This document shows positions 51,466-55,578 of a DNA stretch of 55,578 nt, piece by piece (positions within the stretch are counted from its first letter, which is position 1; the number at the start of each line of letters is the position of its first letter). The position numbers were made by a program, and so were the translations under genes. This stretch comes from Acidovorax soli. GTDB taxonomy: Bacteria > Pseudomonadota > Gammaproteobacteria > Burkholderiales > Burkholderiaceae_C. The stretch spans positions 1 through 55,578 of the forward strand of contig NZ_FNQJ01000024.1 of the NCBI RefSeq assembly GCF_900107605.1, written 5' to 3'. A model generated the notes under the pieces. The model did no database searches. It had not been told where the DNA came from and saw nothing but the letters and a program-made list of their open reading frames with translations.

Positions 51466-53192
51466 GGCGCCGGCCCCTTTGGCGCCCGGCAATGCGGGCA
51501 TGGGTGCCCGAATACCTGTTTGGTAGCCACCTCCTCGGAAGTGGTCCGCGCGAGCTGGAACCAGGGAGTCGTGCGCAGCCCCTGCTTGGCGGCGACCTTG
51601 CCTTCGCCCACCCAGAACTTGTAGGAAGGGCGGCGCTCGGCATCGCCCGCGGCAACGGTACTTACTGCCGACAGGATGTGCTCCGCTGCCATCAAGCCGG
51701 TGCGCCGGGACTGAACCGGGCCGTAGGGCACGAATGCACCCGCGCATCCAGTGAGATTGCGCGTGACCGGCTGGTTGGGTTCCAAGAAGGCGGTACGCGA
51801 AGCCAGGGACGGCTGTCCTTCGTCGTCGCGGTAGGCGCAGTTGAGGCACCCCGCGCCCCTAGTCCACATGAGCATCGAGTGGCCACCGAGATCGAGCGCC
51901 TCAAGCCAGGTAAATACAACGGGGAGGTCATGACTACCGGCCTTGAACGCCTTCGAAAATGAACGCTCGATGGACGGAGAACCGAAGGCCAGCACGATGC
52001 CGTCATACTGGCTGAGATCAGCCGTCTTGAGCCACTTCTGCCCTGTTGTGGCCACTGGGGTGATCTTCAAGCCTGGGTAGCGTCGTTCCAGCGCCAACTT
52101 CATGCCCAACGGCTTCTCCATGTCGATGTACAGCGGCTGAAGGACGTGACGGAAAACGTTGTCCTCAGAGTATTCATCGTGGTCGACGACCGTCAGCTTG
52201 CCAACGCCTGCAGCAGCCAGCGTGTCCACGACCACCGACCCCACGGCCCCCGCGCCGAGCACAGCGATGTGCTTGTTGAGCAAGTCAAGCGACGCACCTC
52301 CACGCTCGCGCATGTATGTCGGCGTGTGTCGCCGCATGGTCAGAGGAGTCACTATCCCCTTCTTGTCGACTGCGCCGCGGCTTGCCGTGAATGAGGCTGC
52401 CACCAGGGAGCGCCCGCCAGCCTGGCGCGGCACTGACACCAGTAGCGCCAACCGCTTCGGGGAGTTTTTCGACGGTCCGACCAGCTTGTCCCAGAGCGCC
52501 AGTTGGTCCGGCGACATGCGCTGCAGAACATCGTCGATGAAGGCCGGGGTCAACTTGTCCGGCTGCACGGGCGGCAAGCCCACCTGGTCCAGGTGGACGT
52601 AAAGGGCGCGGTGGGCCTCAAGCTTCTTGCTTTCCACCTCCCAAGGAATGCTGGCGTCTCGCTCCAGGAAGTACCAGGTTGGCTTCTTCAGGCCGAAGTT
52701 GGAGAACCCCTTGAGTAGGCGCGACGCGCCGTCAACTTCGAAGTACGACCGCCCGCGAAGCGCCCCTGGAAGGCCCTGCCAGTAGCCCTCCAGTTCGTTG
52801 AAAAACTCCTCGTAGCCAGAAGCCGCATCCGCTGCGGAGTTTTCCAGCAGGTCGTACGCCTTCATCGCAGCGTGCGCGACGATGTCAGCGGGACGCTTTG
52901 GGTCCAGCGACAGGCCCTGCTCATCGTCGATGCAGACATAGCCGCTATAGCTGACATGGGCAAGCAGAGCGGTCGGCGGGTCTGTGGTAACCCTTGGCAG
53001 CTGCAAGTGCTCCTCCGCGCAGTCGACATAGACCGTCCACCGGCGCGTGCCGGTGAGCTCAATGGCCAATACGTTTGGAGCTTCGCTGGGCAGAGGCGCA
53101 ACAGGGACGCCCCGCAGCGCGAACGCTGCCTCAACCGCCTCGAAGGCCGCGTCGACCTTCGCGGCGTCGACCTGAACTGCGGCCTCGGTCAA
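51462..53192 (-). CDS. cap2: CBASS ancillary protein Cap2: E2/E1 ubiquitin-like conjugating fusion
   Basis: A 576-residue protein. The N-terminal E2-like domain (about 10-160) has catalytic Cys87 in SYSGYVCIDD. The E1/ThiF domain (about 300-500) has ATP-binding GAGAVGS (313-319) and DHDE (337-340). Cys449/Cys452 (CLNC) and the C-terminal CPHC (near 565-568) look like a zinc site, and Cys483 is a candidate E1 thioester Cys. It conjugates the CD-NTase C-terminus to cell targets and raises its activity. The start codon is TTG inside TTGA, overlapping the CD-NTase stop. Confidence 0.95.
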   Translation of the reverse strand: MTEAAVQVDAAKVDAAFEAVEAAFALRGVPVAPLPSEAPNVLAIELTGTRRWTVYVDCAEEHLQLPRVTTDPPTALLAHVSYSGYVCIDDEQGLSLDPKRPADIVAHAAMKAYDLLENSAADAASGYEEFFNELEGYWQGLPGALRGRSYFEVDGASRLLKGFSNFGLKKPTWYFLERDASIPWEVESKKLEAHRALYVHLDQVGLPPVQPDKLTPAFIDDVLQRMSPDQLALWDKLVGPSKNSPKRLALLVSVPRQAGGRSLVAASFTASRGAVDKKGIVTPLTMRRHTPTYMRERGGASLDLLNKHIAVLGAGAVGSVVVDTLAAAGVGKLTVVDHDEYSEDNVFRHVLQPLYIDMEKPLGMKLALERRYPGLKITPVATTGQKWLKTADLSQYDGIVLAFGSPSIERSFSKAFKAGSHDLPVVFTWLEALDLGGHSMLMWTRGAGCLNCAYRDDEGQPSLASRTAFLEPNQPVTRNLTGCAGAFVPYGPVQSRRTGLMAAEHILSAVSTVAAGDAERRPSYKFWVGEGKVAAKQGLRTTPWFQLARTTSEEVATKQVFGHPCPHCRAPKGPAP

Positions 53193-54202
53193 GCTGAGTT
53201 CCCAGTGCTGATGACTGCAGCCGAGACTGTCTTGGCTGTCTGAGCCTTCTCGGGGACCTTGAAGTCGTCGCCAAACTGCTTCTTCAGCAGCTTGCAGGCG
53301 TCCTCGGGCAGTTCCTCGTCGTAGGCATCGCTGAGAGCGTCGCGCAGCGACTCGAGCTTCTCCTTGAAGGTCTTCATCTGCGCAGCCGTGCGTTTAGCCA
53401 TCAGGTCGGAGTACGGCGCGACCGGCAGCATGACCTTCAGCCGTTGGTGCGTGCCGTCGGTCTGGTTGTACTCGTAGGTGAACTGGTGGAGCATCGCGTT
53501 GACCCAGTCCAACATCGCCAGCAGGTCTACGGGTTTGCCGGAGGTGTTGAAGCTCGGCTTGAACCACTTCAGGGCCGCCACCGTCAGTGCGATGCTCAGC
53601 GGAGCACCCGAGCCGGTGAACTGCCACTGGCGCCAGCGTTTCAGGTAGCGGATACAGCGACGGTACTGAGCCAGTTCATCGGAGTCGCTGAAGGCGCCGC
53701 AGACGAGCTTGGTCAACTCCTTGGGATCGGAGATCTCCCAAATACGGTGCTCCTCCGCCGAATTTTCCTTGCCCTTGGCCAAGTACAGCGTGCCGTTGGC
53801 GTCACGAGAGTAGACAGCTAGGTCGACGTGATACGCGACCTCGCCACCGCTGAGGTAGTTCACGGTGACGCAGGGGCGGCGGATGAGCACCGTGCGGAAG
53901 TTCGTGTTGACGGCGTCCCGCACCTTCTTCTTCAGCACCACCGGGTCCGGGTACTTGTCCTGGTCGCAGTTGAAGATGAGGCCGACGTCGATGTCGAAGT
54001 TGCCATCCAGCGGCACCACGCCCGTGTGCATGGAGTAGCTACCCTGGTTGAAGTTCGTGAACGTCGGCACATCATCACCGAGGTTGGCTTTCAGCGCCTT
54101 AACGAGGGTGTCGCGCTTCTCGCGCAGTTTGGCCTTCTCATCGTCTTCATCAAAGCAGATGGCGCTGTGGAAATTTTCGAACTCACGCTGGACTGCAGGC
54201 AT
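53189..54202 (-). CDS. CBASS CD-NTase (cGAS/DncV-like nucleotidyltransferase)
   Basis: A 337-residue enzyme from ATG 54202, which has AGGAGG six bases upstream and gives the family start MPAVQREFENFHS. Active site: GS at 54-55 (FNQGSYSMHTG), Asp70-x-Asp72 (NFDIDVG), third Asp near 127 (YHVDLAVYS). It makes a cyclic oligonucleotide on infection. The C-terminus (…STGNSA) is the tail that Cap2 would conjugate. The frame extends to ATG 54277, adding a hydrophobic 25-residue segment (PLIAIGLFAGIASWLL). Confidence 0.93.
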   Translation of the reverse strand: MPAVQREFENFHSAICFDEDDEKAKLREKRDTLVKALKANLGDDVPTFTNFNQGSYSMHTGVVPLDGNFDIDVGLIFNCDQDKYPDPVVLKKKVRDAVNTNFRTVLIRRPCVTVNYLSGGEVAYHVDLAVYSRDANGTLYLAKGKENSAEEHRIWEISDPKELTKLVCGAFSDSDELAQYRRCIRYLKRWRQWQFTGSGAPLSIALTVAALKWFKPSFNTSGKPVDLLAMLDWVNAMLHQFTYEYNQTDGTHQRLKVMLPVAPYSDLMAKRTAAQMKTFKEKLESLRDALSDAYDEELPEDACKLLKKQFGDDFKVPEKAQTAKTVSAAVISTGNSA

Positions 54203-54333
54203 CTTGGCCTCCTTTTCTTTCGAGAGAAGCCAAGACGCGATACCTGCGAACAACCCGATGGCGATCAGGGGGTGCATGTACTTGACGAGGTGGCCGGTTG
54301 AATGGACCGCAGTGCGGCTACGCGATTATGATT

Positions 54334-54384
54334 ATTGTATCTAATCATTTTGATTAGTGCAAATGTGATTTTTTACAATCACAT
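54334..54384. promoter_or_regulatory. CBASS / capW divergent promoters with two palindromic operators
   Basis: Minus strand, CBASS: TTGCAC (54362-54357), 17 bases, TACAAT (54339-54334). The palindrome CTAATCA-TTT-TGATTAG (54341-54357) fills the gap, so a bound repressor would block RNA polymerase. Plus strand, capW: TTGATT (54350-54355), 18 bases, TACAAT (54374-54379). A second palindrome, ATGTGATT-N6-AATCACAT (54363-54384), covers this -10. Elements are read from sequence; binding by CapW is inferred. Confidence 0.72.
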
Positions 54385-54402
54385 ATCGCACCTCCAGATA
54401 TC

Positions 54403-55353
54403 ATGTATTCCATGAAACGTACAGAGAAGCGCTCGCAAGTACTGACGAGCCTCACAAAGACACAGCGCGAACGGCTGTCCCACATTGACTTCAAGCTGTA
54501 CTTCCTTGGAGAGCTGCGACGGGCTGACGTCGTCGACCGCTTCGGAACGGGGCCTGCTGGAGCCACCCGCGATATCGCTCTGTATCGAGAACTGGCGCCG
54601 GAAAACCTTGAGCTGGACAACTCCGACAAGGTCTACCGACCCACACAGGCTTTTGAACCCCTGTTCGAACACAGCGCACACCGCGTGTTGACCGCCCTTA
54701 CCCAGGGCTACGGTGAAGGTCTAGGTGAGCTGTTGGGTGACGAGGTACACCCGATGCTGCGATGTGAAGTACCGTCTGCGTTGAGTCTGCCGAAGACGTC
54801 GGTGCTGGCGCCAATCACCCGCGCGATCCATCGAGGCAAGGCTGTCAGACTTCGCTACACGTCCATCGACAGTGGCCGCACCGAGCGTGAGCTTGTCCCT
54901 GTAGCCCTTGTAGACAGCGGTCTCCGCTGGCACGTGCGAGCCTTTGACCGCAGGAATCTGCAGTTCCGCGACTTCGTGCTGACCCGGATAGAGGAACCGA
55001 TGGTTCTAGAGGACAGCCTCGTGCAACGCGAGGAGACTGCTGAGTTCGACCTGCAGTGGAGCCGCATCATTGAGCTGGAGCTTGTGCCGCACCCTCAGCA
55101 CACGCGGCCTGAGGTTGTCCTCATGGACTACCCCTTCGCCGAAGATGGTGTGCTTCGGGTTCGCGTCCGTGCGGCCAACGCAGGCTACATGCTGCGTCGC
55201 TGGTCCGTGGACTGTTCTTTAGATCATCAGCTGCGAGGTATGGAGTACGCACTGGGCCTGCGTGACCCTCTCGTCCTGTACGGCGCAAGCAACGCACGCC
55301 TGGCGCCGGGCTACAAAGATCCACGGTCGGACCGCGAAGTTAAGGCGCTATAA
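54403..55353 (+). CDS. capW: CapW: WYL-domain transcriptional regulator of CBASS
   Basis: A 316-residue protein: an N-terminal winged-helix (about 10-75, including TQRERLSHIDFKLYFLGELRRADVVDRFGTG), then a WYL domain (about 125-195; KAVRLRYTSIDSGRTERELVPVALVDSGLRWHVRAFD) and a C-terminal extension. CapW proteins repress CBASS until infection or DNA damage signals relieve them. It is transcribed away from the CBASS operon. ATG 54412 is an alternative start; neither has a clear ribosome-binding site, which fits a short or leaderless message. Confidence 0.92.
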   Translation: MYSMKRTEKRSQVLTSLTKTQRERLSHIDFKLYFLGELRRADVVDRFGTGPAGATRDIALYRELAPENLELDNSDKVYRPTQAFEPLFEHSAHRVLTALTQGYGEGLGELLGDEVHPMLRCEVPSALSLPKTSVLAPITRAIHRGKAVRLRYTSIDSGRTERELVPVALVDSGLRWHVRAFDRRNLQFRDFVLTRIEEPMVLEDSLVQREETAEFDLQWSRIIELELVPHPQHTRPEVVLMDYPFAEDGVLRVRVRAANAGYMLRRWSVDCSLDHQLRGMEYALGLRDPLVLYGASNARLAPGYKDPRSDREVKAL

Positions 55354-55578
55354 CGATAGCCAGTCACCAGAAAGCGCTCTGAGCGCGACAACCACATGAA
55401 GCTCTTCATGTCGATCAGCCAAGCCAAAGGCTGCATTGCCCCCGCTTCCCCGACTACTTCGGTATTCGAGCTGTGCAGGAAGTCCTAGGGATGTCCTGAA
55501 CAACTCGAATTTGTGAGTGCTAGAAGGCAGCCGCGTTCAGGCAGCGCGATGGAGACCGTTTGGGCAGCACTTGGGCCT
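55354..55578. other. Terminal stretch without a supported gene
   Basis: About 225 bases after capW. A short perfect palindrome (GCGCTC-T-GAGCGC at 55374-55386) follows the capW stop but no T-run is present. GATGTCCTGAACAACTC around 55491-55507 is reminiscent of IS5-type ends, which might mean an element begins here, but the window ends too soon to tell. Confidence 0.25.

Noticed and set aside
55374..55386. Terminator after capW
   Set aside because: The perfect GCGCTC-T-GAGCGC palindrome has a one-base loop and no T-run, so it is not a convincing intrinsic terminator.
1..55578. CRISPR arrays, tRNA and rRNA genes
   Set aside because: No regularly spaced repeats, tRNA-like cloverleaf with a CCA-ready end, or rRNA segments were seen by eye in the intergenic stretches. 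A tRNAscan run would be the firm test.

Overview
The window looks like chromosomal accessory DNA from a Burkholderiales-type betaproteobacterium, probably Comamonadaceae-like. That is an inference from the high GC content, the style of the hsd, CLC and sor proteins, and an IS5-family element. It is a mosaic of mobile DNA, anti-phage systems, ion resistance and periplasmic redox genes. I found no rRNA, tRNA or CRISPR array.

Left part (1-6.5 kb). The window opens with the end of an IS21-type element. Next comes a 1381-codon protein with two tyrosine-recombinase catalytic domains, and a convergent AT-rich gene of unknown function. A roughly 300-nt segment (5105-5404) then folds into a chain of nested stems ending in an intrinsic terminator, a candidate unrecognised ncRNA. 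HigA antitoxin and a 5'-truncated HigB follow among gene scraps. From 6.5 to 14.6 kb is a complete type I restriction-modification operon (hsdM-hsdS-AlbA_2/Schlafen-like ATPase-hsdR, minus strand).

Integrative island (14.7-20.9 kb). A tyrosine integrase, an excisionase and a divergent ribbon-helix-helix regulator share a promoter bracketed by a perfect 14-bp inverted repeat. Downstream are five minus-strand genes of unknown role. The last is an unusual fusion of a Clp/HSP100-type AAA+ domain with an FtsH-type (M41) zinc protease domain, preceded by a small two-helix membrane protein.

Fluoride locus (21.3-26.5 kb). A sigma-70 promoter and a clear crcB-type fluoride riboswitch precede a CLC-F fluoride/proton antiporter, three DUF190-like proteins, a FetAB-type ABC exporter and a phosphoglycerate mutase. 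The CLC-F and the first DUF190-like protein share a duplicated C-terminal tail.

ECF-sigma / sulfite-oxidation region (26.5-49.1 kb). There are three ECF sigma/anti-sigma pairs and two copies of a periplasmic module: SorA-type molybdenum sulfite dehydrogenase, cytochrome c, DUF305 protein and YVTN beta-propeller. Copy 1 also carries HiPIP, an Nmad2-like protein, a binding protein and a YeiH-type exporter with a LysR regulator. Copy 1 is split by an IS5-family insertion with TTAG target duplication, 17 bases from the sorA start codon. Five sites with GGAAT-N17-[C/G][C/G]TC[T/C] lie upstream of genes in this region and suggest one ECF regulon.

Right part (49.8-55.4 kb). This is a complete ubiquitin-like type II CBASS operon: CD-NTase, Cap2 (E1/E2), Cap3 (JAB) and Cap5 (HNH-SAVED). 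A divergent WYL regulator (CapW) faces it. One perfect palindrome fills the space between the -35 and -10 of the CBASS promoter and a second overlaps the capW -10.
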